A DNA stretch of 16,063 bases. Source: Hyphomicrobiales bacterium (GTDB taxonomy: Bacteria; Pseudomonadota; Alphaproteobacteria; Rhizobiales; Devosiaceae). The notes beneath the pieces were generated by a model. The model ran no database searches, was not told the DNA's origin, and was given only the letters and a program-made list of their open reading frames with translations. Made by a program: the position numbers and the translations under genes. Where the stretch lies: positions 1-16,063 of the forward strand of contig JALWTJ010000345.1 of NCBI GenBank assembly GCA_027082895.1. The letters are read 5' to 3'. How positions within the stretch are numbered: position 1 is the first letter of the stretch; the number at the start of each line of letters is the position of its first letter. Below are positions 5,853-13,170 of the stretch, one piece after another.

Positions 5853-7124
5853 ATGTTCCGGGCGCGCGAGTCTGCGCACCGCTGCCAGTTGCGGAAACAC
5901 GAACCGCCAGCCCGCCGCAATGGCCATGGCCATCGCCCCGCCCAGAGTCACCGCACCAACGGTGCCAATCCAGAATGCCATCGTACCCGCCCGGAATTCT
6001 CCCAATTCGTTGGAAGCGCCAAGAAACACGCTGTTGACCGCATTGACCCTTCCGCGAACCGCGTCAGGGGTCCACATCTGAAGCAGGGTTTCCCGAATCA
6101 CCACCGACACCATGTCCGTTGCCCCGACCAGGAACAGGGCCGGAACCGCCACCCACACGGAGGTGGAGAAACCGAAAATGATGGTAAAAAAGCCGAACGC
6201 CGCAACGAACAGCAGCAAAATGCGCCCCGCATGATCGCGCACCGGAAAGCGGGTCATGATCAGCGCCGCAACGATCCCCCCGATCCCCGGCGCTGCCCGC
6301 AGCAGTCCCAGCCCCCACGGCCCCACCTCAAGAATATCACGCGCATAGACCGGCATCAGTGCAACCGCGCCTCCGAACAGCACCGCGAACAGGTCAAGGG
6401 AAATGGCCCCGAAAACCACCTTCTGCCCCAGGATGAACCGGAACCCGGCCAGCACCATGTTCATGTGCACCGCCTGCCTTTCGCGTGCCTGCACCGGCTT
6501 TTCAATGCCCAGCACCAGCAGGAAGCTGCACAGGGCCAGCACGAAAGCCGTGCCGAACGCCACTGGCGCGGAAATCCCGTACAGCAATCCCCCCGCCATC
6601 GGTCCCACCACCACGGCCGTCTGCCAGGCCGTGGCATTGACCGTCACCGCGTGGGGAAGTGCCCGCAGGGGCACCAGATTGGGGGCAAGGGACGATTCGG
6701 CGGGCGACAGGAAGGCCCGCGCGATACCCAACGCCAACAGAACACCGAAGATGGGCACAACGTCGCCCATGCCGGTCAGCGCAAACAGCAACAGCAACCC
6801 AGCGGCACATATCTCCACCCCCAGCGTCACCAGCATGATACCCCGGCGGGAAAAACGATCCGCCGCCAGCCCCGTCACCAGCACCAGCAAAAGGGCCGGC
6901 AGGAACTGCACCAGCCCCAGCAATCCCAGATGCAGCGGGTTGCCCGTCAAATCATAGACCTGCCAGGCCACGGCCACGGACATGATCTGCCCGGCCATCC
7001 CCACCGCCAGAACCGACAGCCAGAAACGGCGGTAGCCGCCATAATGGAAGGCCTTGTCCGGATCCGAAGGAAACAGGAAGGCAAAAATGTTCCCCCGTGC
7101 CAGAATGTTCATCAGAAACTTCAT
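5844..7124 (-). CDS. MFS exporter, EntS/MFS_3-like
   Basis: A 426-residue inner-membrane transporter of the major facilitator superfamily. After a soluble start, FHYGGYRRFWLSVLAVGMAG leads into helix 1, and LTGNPLHLGLLGLVQFLPALLL with GLAADRFSRR (motif A) follows, the pattern of the MFS_3 branch that includes the enterobactin exporter EntS. FLSPAESSLAPNLVP and a late NAVNSVFLGASNELGEF segment also fit that branch. About twelve hydrophobic stretches are seen. The start has no clear ribosome site; a second ATG at residue 5 is possible. Its last nine bases overlap the end of the convergent kinase gene. trmJ lies 80 bases upstream on the same strand, so co-transcription is possible. The substrate is unknown. 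Confidence 0.85.
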   Translation of the reverse strand: MKFLMNILARGNIFAFLFPSDPDKAFHYGGYRRFWLSVLAVGMAGQIMSVAVAWQVYDLTGNPLHLGLLGLVQFLPALLLVLVTGLAADRFSRRGIMLVTLGVEICAAGLLLLFALTGMGDVVPIFGVLLALGIARAFLSPAESSLAPNLVPLRALPHAVTVNATAWQTAVVVGPMAGGLLYGISAPVAFGTAFVLALCSFLLVLGIEKPVQARERQAVHMNMVLAGFRFILGQKVVFGAISLDLFAVLFGGAVALMPVYARDILEVGPWGLGLLRAAPGIGGIVAALIMTRFPVRDHAGRILLLFVAAFGFFTIIFGFSTSVWVAVPALFLVGATDMVSVVIRETLLQMWTPDAVRGRVNAVNSVFLGASNELGEFRAGTMAFWIGTVGAVTLGGAMAMAIAAGWRFVFPQLAAVRRLARPEHSD

Positions 7125-7204
7125 GGGAACACCGGTTGGCAGATAACGGCCACCGCGTCAAAGGATTTGCGCACTCCCGAAATCCGGCGCGCGCCACTGG
7201 CGCC

Positions 7205-7975
7205 CTAATCCTTGCGCAGGTGCCGGCGCTCCAGCGCCGAAATCACGCCACGAAAGGTGCGCACTTCCTGGGCGTTGAAATTGGCCCGCACCAGCATGGT
7301 GCGCAGATTGTTGACCATGGAAGCCCGCTTTTCCGGCACGGTGAAAAACCCCGCCGCGTCCAATGATTCTTCCAGATGCGCAAACATGCGCAACAGGTCG
7401 TCGCGCGCTGCCGGCTGCCCCGTTTCCCCCGTGAAGGGCAGCCCTTGCTCAACATGGGCCGCCCGGCGCCATTCATAGGCCAGAACAAGCACCGCCTGCG
7501 CAATATTGAGAGAGGCAAAGGCCTCCTCCACCGGCAGCGTGACGATGGCATCGGCCAGCACCACTTCCGCATTTTTCAGCCCCCACCGTTCGCGACCGAA
7601 CAGCAGTCCGGCCCGCTGCCCGGCTCCGATATGGGCCGCCAGATTGTTCGCTGCCTCTTCCGGCCCCAGTACGGGCTTGAACATATCGCGCCGGCGCGCG
7701 GTTGTGGCATAGACAAGGGACAGATCGGCAATGGCCTCAGGGGTCGTATCAAACACCCGGACCCGCTCCAGAACGTGGGACGCCTTTGTGGAGGCCGCCG
7801 CCGCCTTTTCGTTCGGCCACCCCTCCCGCGGATTGACAAGGCGCAATTCCCACAACCCGAAATTGGCCATGGCGCGAATGGCCGTCCCGATATTTTCCCC
7901 CAGTTGCGGTTCGCACAGCACCACGACCGGTGCCGGTGCCAAGTCAATTTTTTTTGTCCTGTCGGTCCCCGCCAT
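7205..7975 (-). CDS. trmJ: tRNA (cytidine/uridine-32-2'-O)-methyltransferase, TrmJ family
   Basis: A 256-residue SPOUT-class RNA methyltransferase that uses S-adenosylmethionine to methylate the 2'-OH of nucleotide 32 in tRNA anticodon loops. Motif 1 is EPQLGENIGTAIRAMANFGL (22-41; Asn28 and Arg33), motif 2 GLLFGRERWGL (123-133), and motif 3 SLNIAQAVLVLAYE (155-168), which forms the knotted cofactor site. The C-terminal extension with VPEKRASMVNNLRTMLVRANF is typical of TrmJ rather than TrmL or TrmH. The ATG at 7975 gives a short, poorly conserved N-terminus containing an A8 run (codons 7-9). The gene diverges from the GFA gene 77 bases away. Confidence 0.92.
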   Translation of the reverse strand: MAGTDRTKKIDLAPAPVVVLCEPQLGENIGTAIRAMANFGLWELRLVNPREGWPNEKAAAASTKASHVLERVRVFDTTPEAIADLSLVYATTARRRDMFKPVLGPEEAANNLAAHIGAGQRAGLLFGRERWGLKNAEVVLADAIVTLPVEEAFASLNIAQAVLVLAYEWRRAAHVEQGLPFTGETGQPAARDDLLRMFAHLEESLDAAGFFTVPEKRASMVNNLRTMLVRANFNAQEVRTFRGVISALERRHLRKD

Positions 7976-8052
7976 TTGGGTTTCCCGCTTTCGCCATTCT
8001 GTGCCACACTGCTTCCGGACACCTCCTATTGCATTCCTGAAAGGAAGACAAA

Positions 8053-8457
8053 ATGAAACTGACCGGCGGCTGCCTGTGTGGCGATATCACCTTTGAAGTG
8101 AATGGCGAACCCCTTCGCATGGCCCAGTGCCATTGCGACGATTGCCGCAAGATCACCGGCACCGGACACAATGTGCAGGCCTTCTTCAAGAGGGACGACA
8201 TCACCATTTCCGGCACCCCGGCCACCCACCAGTCCCGGTCCGACGCAGGCACCACCCGCACCCGTTATTTCTGCCCCAATTGCGGCTCCCGGCTGTTTAC
8301 CGAAAATTCGGCGACCCCCGGCGGCATGGGCATTGCCGCCGGCGCCTTTGAGGACAGCACCTGGTTCGACCCGCAAGCCATCCTTTATGCCGCCAAGCGC
8401 TCCGAATGGGATCCCATCGACCCGAACAAGAAATGCTTTGACGCCATGCCGGTATAA
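8053..8457 (+). CDS. GFA family (glutathione-dependent formaldehyde-activating-like) protein
   Basis: A 134-residue zinc-binding protein of the GFA/CENP-V fold. Zinc ligands are visible as C7-x-C9 in GGCLCGD, C26-x-C28-xx-C31 in CHCDDC and C74-xx-C77 in CPNCGS, the complete family set. The founding member, Gfa of Paracoccus, was described as speeding glutathione-formaldehyde adduct formation, but most family members have no proven reaction, so function is left open. AAGGA lies about eight bases before the ATG. The TfoX-domain gene follows after 44 bases on the same strand and may share the transcript. Confidence 0.92.
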   Translation: MKLTGGCLCGDITFEVNGEPLRMAQCHCDDCRKITGTGHNVQAFFKRDDITISGTPATHQSRSDAGTTRTRYFCPNCGSRLFTENSATPGGMGIAAGAFEDSTWFDPQAILYAAKRSEWDPIDPNKKCFDAMPV

Positions 8458-8501
8458 GTTACTATGATCCGGCAGGGCCAATAGAGTTGGAAAAATCCCC
8501 A

Positions 8502-8840
8502 ATGACCCAAAAACCGGCCGAAATCGGCGCAGCAAGGCTACGCGAATTTCTTGAGACAGATCCCCTGATTACGGAAAAAAAGATGTTTGGCGGCAATATC
8601 TTTTTGCTCAACGGAAATATGCTGTGCGGCTATTCCAGCAAAGGACAATTCATGGTTCGTATCGGCAAGGAACTTGAGGCCACCGCCAACAAATTTCCCG
8701 GTACCGAAAACATGGACTTTTCCAAAAAGAAAATGGGCGGCATGCTTTTTGTAGATGATGCCGCCATCCCGGACCGGGCCGCCCTTGAAAACTGGGTAAA
8801 CCTGGCCCGGAAATATGTTTCGACCCTGCCTTCAAAATAA
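8502..8840 (+). CDS. TfoX N-terminal domain protein
   Basis: A 112-residue protein consisting of the TfoX N-terminal domain only: KKMFGGNIFLLNGNMLCGY, then QFMVRIGKE, MDFSKKKMGGMLFVDD and a C-terminal helix with LENWVNLARKYV. TfoX (Sxy) regulates competence in Haemophilus and Vibrio, but stand-alone N-domain proteins are widespread and mostly uncharacterised; the C-terminal helix-hairpin domain is missing here. I prefer ATG 8502 over an in-frame TTG at 8487; neither has a good ribosome site, so coupling with the GFA gene is possible. The gene is visibly richer in A and T than its neighbours. Confidence 0.85.
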   Translation: MTQKPAEIGAARLREFLETDPLITEKKMFGGNIFLLNGNMLCGYSSKGQFMVRIGKELEATANKFPGTENMDFSKKKMGGMLFVDDAAIPDRAALENWVNLARKYVSTLPSK

Positions 8841-8968
8841 ATCATTTTGGCCGAAATCTTCGCTTACGAACGAAACAGTCCTGCCCCTCCTGTAGTATCC
8901 CGATAACACCTTTTTCCCTTTCCGCCGTGGAATACTTGCTTCGTTCATTAAAAACGAGGAGGTTTCCC

Positions 8969-9553
8969 ATGAGCGCCAAGCGCATTCTGATGATCTGCGG
9001 TGATTTCGGTGAAGACTATGAAATCATGGTCCCCTTCCAGACCCTGATGGCAGTCGGCCATCAGGTCGATGCCGTATGCCCCGACAAGGCCGAAGGCGAC
9101 ACCATCGCCACCGCCATTCACGACTTTGAGGGCGAGCAGACCTATTCGGAAAAACGCGGGCACAACTTCACCCTCAACGCCACCTTTGATGACATCAATC
9201 TGATAGACTATGATGCGCTGGTTCTTCCCGGCGGACGGGCACCGGAATATCTGCGCCTGAACGACAAGGTCATTGCTGCGGTCCGGCATTTCTTTGACAC
9301 CGGCAAGCCGGTGGCCGCCATTTGCCATGGTGCCCAGATTCTGGCGGCGGCCGGTGTTCTGGACGGACGCAATTGTTCGGCCTATCCTGCCTGCGCCCCC
9401 GAGGTAACGGCATCGGGCGGCACCTATGCCGATATTGCCATTGATGGGGCACAAACGGATGACAACCTGGTGACAGCGCCCGCCTGGCCCGCCCACCCGG
9501 CATGGATGGCCCAGTTCCTCAAGCTTCTGGGCACCCGCATCGCCCACACTTGA
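8969..9553 (+). CDS. DJ-1/PfpI family protein
   Basis: A 194-residue protein of the DJ-1/PfpI class I glutamine amidotransferase-like superfamily. The nucleophile elbow is AAICHGAQIL with Cys119-His120, the conserved acidic residue is Glu18 in GEDYEIM, and the oxyanion loop is LPGGRAPEYL (86-95). Such proteins act as stress-protective glyoxalases or deglycases, proteases or chaperones; which applies here cannot be told. The start at ATG 8969 is fixed by GAGGAGG (8956-8962) six bases upstream; an upstream in-frame ATG at 8927 lacks one. The 128 bases before the gene show no strong promoter to my eye. The ribbon-helix-helix gene follows after 46 bases. Confidence 0.92.
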   Translation: MSAKRILMICGDFGEDYEIMVPFQTLMAVGHQVDAVCPDKAEGDTIATAIHDFEGEQTYSEKRGHNFTLNATFDDINLIDYDALVLPGGRAPEYLRLNDKVIAAVRHFFDTGKPVAAICHGAQILAAAGVLDGRNCSAYPACAPEVTASGGTYADIAIDGAQTDDNLVTAPAWPAHPAWMAQFLKLLGTRIAHT

Positions 9554-9599
9554 GACAGGTGGCAATCCGGATTGGCGCCCAACAAAAGGAGAACAGCTC

Positions 9600-10001
9600 A
9601 TGTGCAAATTGTTCATCGGCGCCGATCCCCGCCTCTGGCAGTCCAGCACCCGTTCGGTACGCATCGAGGGACTGGCAACCAGCGTCCGGCTGGAAGCGTT
9701 TTTCTGGGACATCCTGTCCGATATTGCCAACCGGGATTCCCTGACCCTTGGCCAGCTGCTCACCCGCCTGTTCAATGAATCGGTGCAGGAGGGGCATAAT
9801 CTTGACAATTTCGCCTCCTTCCTCCGGGTATGCTGCGGACGGTTCCTTGCCCTGCAACTGACCGGCGACATTCCCCGCTCCCCCGATTCCCCCATCCGCG
9901 ATCTGGACGCCGATGCCATTCTGGATCGGGAAAGAACCCGCAACCCGTCCCGCAACCCCGCCCCCGCTTCCCTGCAAGCAGACGCCACCATCCGTCACTG
10001 A
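9600..10001 (+). CDS. Ribbon-helix-helix domain protein
   Basis: A 133-residue protein whose first 60 residues fit the alphaproteobacterial ribbon-helix-helix (RHH_4-type) domain: CKLFIGADPRLW, then the beta strand TRSVRIEGLATSVRLE and two helices (FFWDILSDIANRDSLTLGQLLTRLFNE). RHH proteins bind DNA as dimers through the strand, so this is a likely transcription regulator; no target is known. Residues beyond 90 are proline- and arginine-rich and look disordered. AAGGAG lies eight bases before the ATG. It may be co-transcribed with the DJ-1 gene upstream. Confidence 0.85.
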   Translation: MCKLFIGADPRLWQSSTRSVRIEGLATSVRLEAFFWDILSDIANRDSLTLGQLLTRLFNESVQEGHNLDNFASFLRVCCGRFLALQLTGDIPRSPDSPIRDLDADAILDRERTRNPSRNPAPASLQADATIRH

Positions 10002-10037
10002 ACGGGAACTCTCGGCTCCACACATGCCTGCTGGCCG

Positions 10038-10056
10038 CCCGGGATTGCATTCCGGG
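10038..10056 (+). other. Hairpin between the ribbon-helix-helix gene and icd
   Basis: CCCGGGA (10038-10044), loop TTGCA, TTCCGGG (10050-10056): seven pairs with one G-T wobble. No T tract follows, so it is at best a transcript-end stabiliser or Rho-linked element. Confidence 0.3.
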
Positions 10057-10076
10057 GGAGCGAGCCAATGCCCGCT

Positions 10077-10105
10077 TTGCTCTTTGCAAAAACCGGTGCT
10101 ATAGG
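10077..10105 (+). promoter_or_regulatory. Candidate sigma-70-type promoter for icd
   Basis: TTGCTC (10077-10082, 3 of 6) and TATAGG (10100-10105, 4 of 6) with a 17-base spacer. Transcription would begin near 10112, leaving a leader of about 58 bases before icd. Confidence 0.45.
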
Positions 10106-10169
10106 GGCATCGCAAACGCTGCCGCCACTATGCGGCTCATAAATCACATCTTCATTCGCGGAGTGCCCC

Positions 10170-11381
10170 ATGGCCAAGATCAAAGTAGCAAACCCCGTTG
10201 TCGAGCTCGACGGCGACGAAATGACGCGCATCATATGGCAGGCCATCAAGGACAAGCTCATTCACCCCTATCTGGACATCGATCTGGATTATTACGACCT
10301 GTCCATCCAGCACCGGGATGAAACGGATGACCAGGTTACCGTCGATGCGGCCCTTGCCATCAAGAAGCATGGCGTCGGCGTCAAGTGCGCAACCATCACG
10401 CCGGACGAAGCCCGTGTGGAGGAATTCGGCCTGAAGAAGATGTGGCGCTCCCCCAACGGCACCATCCGCAACATCCTTGGCGGGGTCATTTTCCGTGAAC
10501 CCATCATCTGCAACAATGTTCCCCGCCTCGTTCCCGGCTGGACCAAGCCCATCATCGTGGGCCGTCATGCCTTCGGGGACCAGTACAAGGCCACCGATTT
10601 CCGCTTTCCGGGCAAGGGCAAGCTGACCATCAAGTTTACCGGTGAAGATGGCAGCGAACAGGAATATGACGTGTTCGACGCCCCCTCCTCCGGGGTTGCC
10701 ATGGCCATGTACAACCTGGACGATTCCATCCGTGATTTTGCCCGCGCATCCCTGACCTACGCATTGAACCGCGGCGTTTCCTGCTACCTGTCCACCAAGA
10801 ATACCATCCTGAAAGCCTATGACGGCCAGTTCAAGGACATCTTTCAGGAGACCTTCGACAAGGAATTTGCCGAAGACTACAAGAAGGCCGGCCTTACCTA
10901 TGAACACCGCCTGATCGATGACATGGTTGCTGCCTCCCTGAAATGGTCCGGCGGCTATGTATGGGCCTGCAAGAATTATGACGGGGACGTGCAGTCCGAC
11001 ATCGTGGCCCAGGGGTTCGGCTCCCTTGGCCTGATGACATCGGTACTGATGACCCCGGACGGCAAGGTGGTTGAATCCGAAGCCGCCCACGGCACCGTGA
11101 CCCGCCACTACCGCCAGCACCAGGAAGGCAAGGAAACCTCCACCAACTCCACCGCCTCCATCTATGCCTGGACCCGGGGGCTGGCCCATCGGGCCAAGCT
11201 TGACGGCAATGACGAACTTGCCCGTTTTGCCGACACGTTGGAAAAGACCGTGGTCGACACCATTGAAGGCGGCCAGATGACCAAGGATCTGGCGCTGCTG
11301 GTGGGACCGGACCAGAAATGGCTGACCACCATGGGCTTTCTGGATGCCATTGACGCCAACTTGCAAAAGGCCATGGGCTGA
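10170..11381 (+). CDS. icd: NADP-dependent isocitrate dehydrogenase, eukaryote-like homodimeric type
   Basis: A 403-residue TCA-cycle enzyme that oxidises isocitrate to 2-oxoglutarate and CO2 with NADP+. The sequence resembles human IDH1/IDH2 more than E. coli Icd, as is usual for alphaproteobacteria. Substrate residues are in SPNGTIRN (94-101) and GRHAFGDQY (Arg132). Metal-binding aspartates are in LIDDMVA (Asp250) and KNYDGDVQSD (Asp273, Asp277). GFGSLGLMTSV follows, and HGTVTRHYR (307-315; Arg312, His313) contacts the 2'-phosphate of NADP. GGAG (10160-10163) lies seven bases before the ATG. The gene appears full length and intact. Confidence 0.98.
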   Translation: MAKIKVANPVVELDGDEMTRIIWQAIKDKLIHPYLDIDLDYYDLSIQHRDETDDQVTVDAALAIKKHGVGVKCATITPDEARVEEFGLKKMWRSPNGTIRNILGGVIFREPIICNNVPRLVPGWTKPIIVGRHAFGDQYKATDFRFPGKGKLTIKFTGEDGSEQEYDVFDAPSSGVAMAMYNLDDSIRDFARASLTYALNRGVSCYLSTKNTILKAYDGQFKDIFQETFDKEFAEDYKKAGLTYEHRLIDDMVAASLKWSGGYVWACKNYDGDVQSDIVAQGFGSLGLMTSVLMTPDGKVVESEAAHGTVTRHYRQHQEGKETSTNSTASIYAWTRGLAHRAKLDGNDELARFADTLEKTVVDTIEGGQMTKDLALLVGPDQKWLTTMGFLDAIDANLQKAMG

Positions 11382-11414
11382 CATCCGGCCCCGGCAGCAT
11401 CCCGAAAAAGAGCC

Positions 11415-11483
11415 GCACGCGCCACAGCGTGCATGCATGGAACAAACCGGCCTCCGGCGGCATTCACCTGCCACCGGAGCCGG
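11415..11483 (+). other. Two tandem hairpins after icd
   Basis: GCACGC (11415-11420) with GCGTGC (11427-11432) is a 6-bp stem. CCGGCCTCCGGCGGCA (11447-11462) with TGCCACCGGAGCCGG (11469-11483) is a stem of about 15 pairs with one bulge and one wobble. No T tract follows either. They probably protect or end the icd transcript. Confidence 0.45.
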
Positions 11484-11612
11484 CCGCAATGCGCCTGACG
11501 CACCGTTACACTACCGCTTGATGAACCGCCCATGAACGGGCCGTTCTGCCTGTGCTCATCTGCCCGATGCCAGAATGGATCATCCACCACTCTGACCCCC
11601 AGGAGCACAACC

Positions 11613-12116
11613 ATGACCAGAAACCTTATCCCTCGGCGCACCCTTGCCGCCCTTGCACTTTCTACCATCAGCCTTTCAACCTTGGCCCTGTCCCCCCTGC
11701 CCGCAACGGCCCAGACCATCGCCATCGGCAACACGGTCGTTGTCGATCATGCCGCCGGAACGGTGACGACCCGCCACGGCACCCGGCCGGGCACCTTGTG
11801 GAACATGCCCCGGTTCGGAAACATCCCCGGCATGGATCGGTTCCCCACACGCGCGCCCCTCCCGCACAGCACGTCCCTTGAAACGCTTCTTGACGGTCCG
11901 GTGCCCGAGACTGCAATCACCAAACCGGACGCGCCCCTTTCTTGCGCCACCGGGCTTGAAATTCTGCTGCATGACCTGTTCGGCATGGGTATCCCTGATT
12001 GTCCCGCAGTACAGCCCCACCCAGGCCGGGCCCTTGATGATCACAGGATTCTGGACGTTGTCCGCAGTGCTCTTTCCGGCCAGTACCGGGTACGCATCAT
12101 CGGACTGACCGACTGA
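11613..12116 (+). CDS. Exported protein of unknown function
   Basis: A 167-residue protein I do not recognise. A Sec signal peptide is clear: basic MTRNLIPRR, a hydrophobic Ala/Leu/Ser core, and a probable AxA cleavage site ATAQ near residues 33-36. The mature part is about 130 residues, proline-rich in the middle, with two cysteines about 24 residues apart (PLSCATG and PDCPAV) that could form a disulphide in the periplasm. The C-terminal segment (LDDHRILDVVRSALSGQYRVRIIGLTD) looks folded. The start at ATG 11613 follows AGGAG about seven bases upstream; an upstream in-frame ATG at 11532 would bury the signal peptide and is rejected. It lies between icd and another exported protein on the same strand. 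Confidence 0.75.
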   Translation: MTRNLIPRRTLAALALSTISLSTLALSPLPATAQTIAIGNTVVVDHAAGTVTTRHGTRPGTLWNMPRFGNIPGMDRFPTRAPLPHSTSLETLLDGPVPETAITKPDAPLSCATGLEILLHDLFGMGIPDCPAVQPHPGRALDDHRILDVVRSALSGQYRVRIIGLTD

Positions 12117-12168
12117 CCCTGCGCCCCGTTCAGCGAACCCCGCTGCAAACGGACAACGGAAAAAGACA

Positions 12169-12189
12169 GGCCCCGGCAATGCCGGGGCC
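12169..12189. terminator. Strong hairpin, probable intrinsic terminator
   Basis: GGCCCCGGC (12169-12177), loop AAT, GCCGGGGCC (12181-12189): nine perfect pairs. In + orientation only ATTT follows; in - orientation the stem is followed by TGTCTTTTT. It lies 52 bases after the exported-protein gene and most likely ends that transcript. Confidence 0.55.
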
Positions 12190-12293
12190 ATTTGGCGCGC
12201 TCCGTTCCCACCCGGACATCAACCACAAAATGCACAAGACGCGCCCGCCCCAAAAAGCGCCCCCCGCCGCGTCCCGATATTTTCCGTCCTGCC

Positions 12294-12321
12294 TTGAACG
12301 ATGCCCCGTCATACCTAGATA
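12294..12321 (+). promoter_or_regulatory. Candidate promoter for the DUF2807-type gene
   Basis: TTGAAC (12294-12299, 4 of 6) and TAGATA (12316-12321, 3 of 6) with a 16-base spacer; TACTAT (12320-12325) is an alternative -10. It sits downstream of the hairpin at 12169 and 60-90 bases before the start codon. Confidence 0.35.
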
Positions 12322-12382
12322 CTATGGAAAGGGCCATCCATCTCCCGCACAGCCCTTGCGGCTTGCAAAAAGGAGAACATGC

Positions 12383-13132
12383 ATGCTCTTTCCTTCCCGC
12401 CCCTTGATCGCCACCCTGTTTTCGCTCTCATCCCTGCTGGCCGGCGTCACGGCTCCGCGTGCACAGGAAGAAAGAACACTGGACCTGTCCGGCTTTGCGG
12501 CCGTGGACATTTCCACCGGGCTTGATGCCACCATCACGCCGGGCAACAGCTTTTCCATCACCCTTGAAGGCGCGTCCCGGGGCGATCTCGACCAGGTGAT
12601 TGTTGAAGTGCGAAATGGCACCCTTTACGCCGGGCGTTCCTTCAACCTGATTGACGAGATCACGTCCGGCCGTTTGTTCACCAGGTTTTTTTCCTCTCCC
12701 CCCAAGGTGCAGATCACCATCACCATGCCCGCCCTTTCCGCGCTTGACGTCGGCACCGGGGCACAGGTTACCCTGTCCGGCTTCACCGGCAGCGATGTGC
12801 AAATGAGCGCCCATGAGGGCGGGGATATCCGCGCCGACAGCATCGCGTTCGACCATATCACGTTGCAGGCCGCAACCGGCGCCAGCCTTGCGGCCCGGGG
12901 AAAATGCAAATCCACGGATCAGTCCGTGAGCACCGGTGCCGATATCGAAGCGGCGGAACTGGTTTGCCAGCAGGCCCGGGCAGACGCCTCCACCGGCGGT
13001 TCCATGTCCCTTTATGCACAAACGAGTCTTGACGCCAGCGCCTCCACCGGTGGCTCCATCACCGTACACGGCGCCCCCGCGCAGGTCTCATCTGAAGAAA
13101 ACCTGGGCGGCAGCATCGACATCATTCCGTGA
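12383..13132 (+). CDS. Exported DUF2807 (GIN domain) beta-helix protein
   Basis: A 249-residue exported protein. The signal peptide (PSRPLIATLFSLSSLLAGVTAPRAQ) likely ends near residue 27. The mature part has the DUF2807 pattern: a start of the type LDLSGFAAVDISTGLDATIT, a middle VQITITMPALSALDVGTGAQVTLSG, then short beta turns with a repeated S/T-G element at residues 45, 125, 165, 184, 204 and 222. These imply a right-handed beta-helix. Cys175 and Cys195 may pair. The family is often labelled a putative autotransporter adhesin, but its role is unproven and no membrane anchor is seen. AGGAG lies seven bases before ATG 12383. It ends 38 bases from the convergent alaS. Confidence 0.85.
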   Translation: MLFPSRPLIATLFSLSSLLAGVTAPRAQEERTLDLSGFAAVDISTGLDATITPGNSFSITLEGASRGDLDQVIVEVRNGTLYAGRSFNLIDEITSGRLFTRFFSSPPKVQITITMPALSALDVGTGAQVTLSGFTGSDVQMSAHEGGDIRADSIAFDHITLQAATGASLAARGKCKSTDQSVSTGADIEAAELVCQQARADASTGGSMSLYAQTSLDASASTGGSITVHGAPAQVSSEENLGGSIDIIP

Positions 13133-13170
13133 AACGGGAACACTTCGCGCCCCGTCAAAGACAAGCCCGC

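Noticed and set aside
7191..7203. Hairpin just after the trmJ stop as a terminator
   Set aside because: GCGCC-ACT-GGCGC is only five pairs with no T tract, and the region is GC-rich enough to give such repeats by chance.
5853..7208. 451-codon open frame on + antisense to the MFS exporter
   Set aside because: Rich in His, Gln, Arg and Pro, the signature of the complement of a hydrophobic membrane gene; no ribosome site or family motifs, while the minus-strand frame is a clear MFS protein.
10152..11489. 445-codon open frame on - antisense to icd
   Set aside because: Glycine- and valine-rich low-information sequence fully overlapping the well-conserved icd; a by-product of high GC.
13134..13155. 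Bidirectional terminator between the DUF2807-type gene and alaS
   Set aside because: Only ACGGG/CCCGT (5 bp) with a 12-base loop and no T tract; too weak to annotate.
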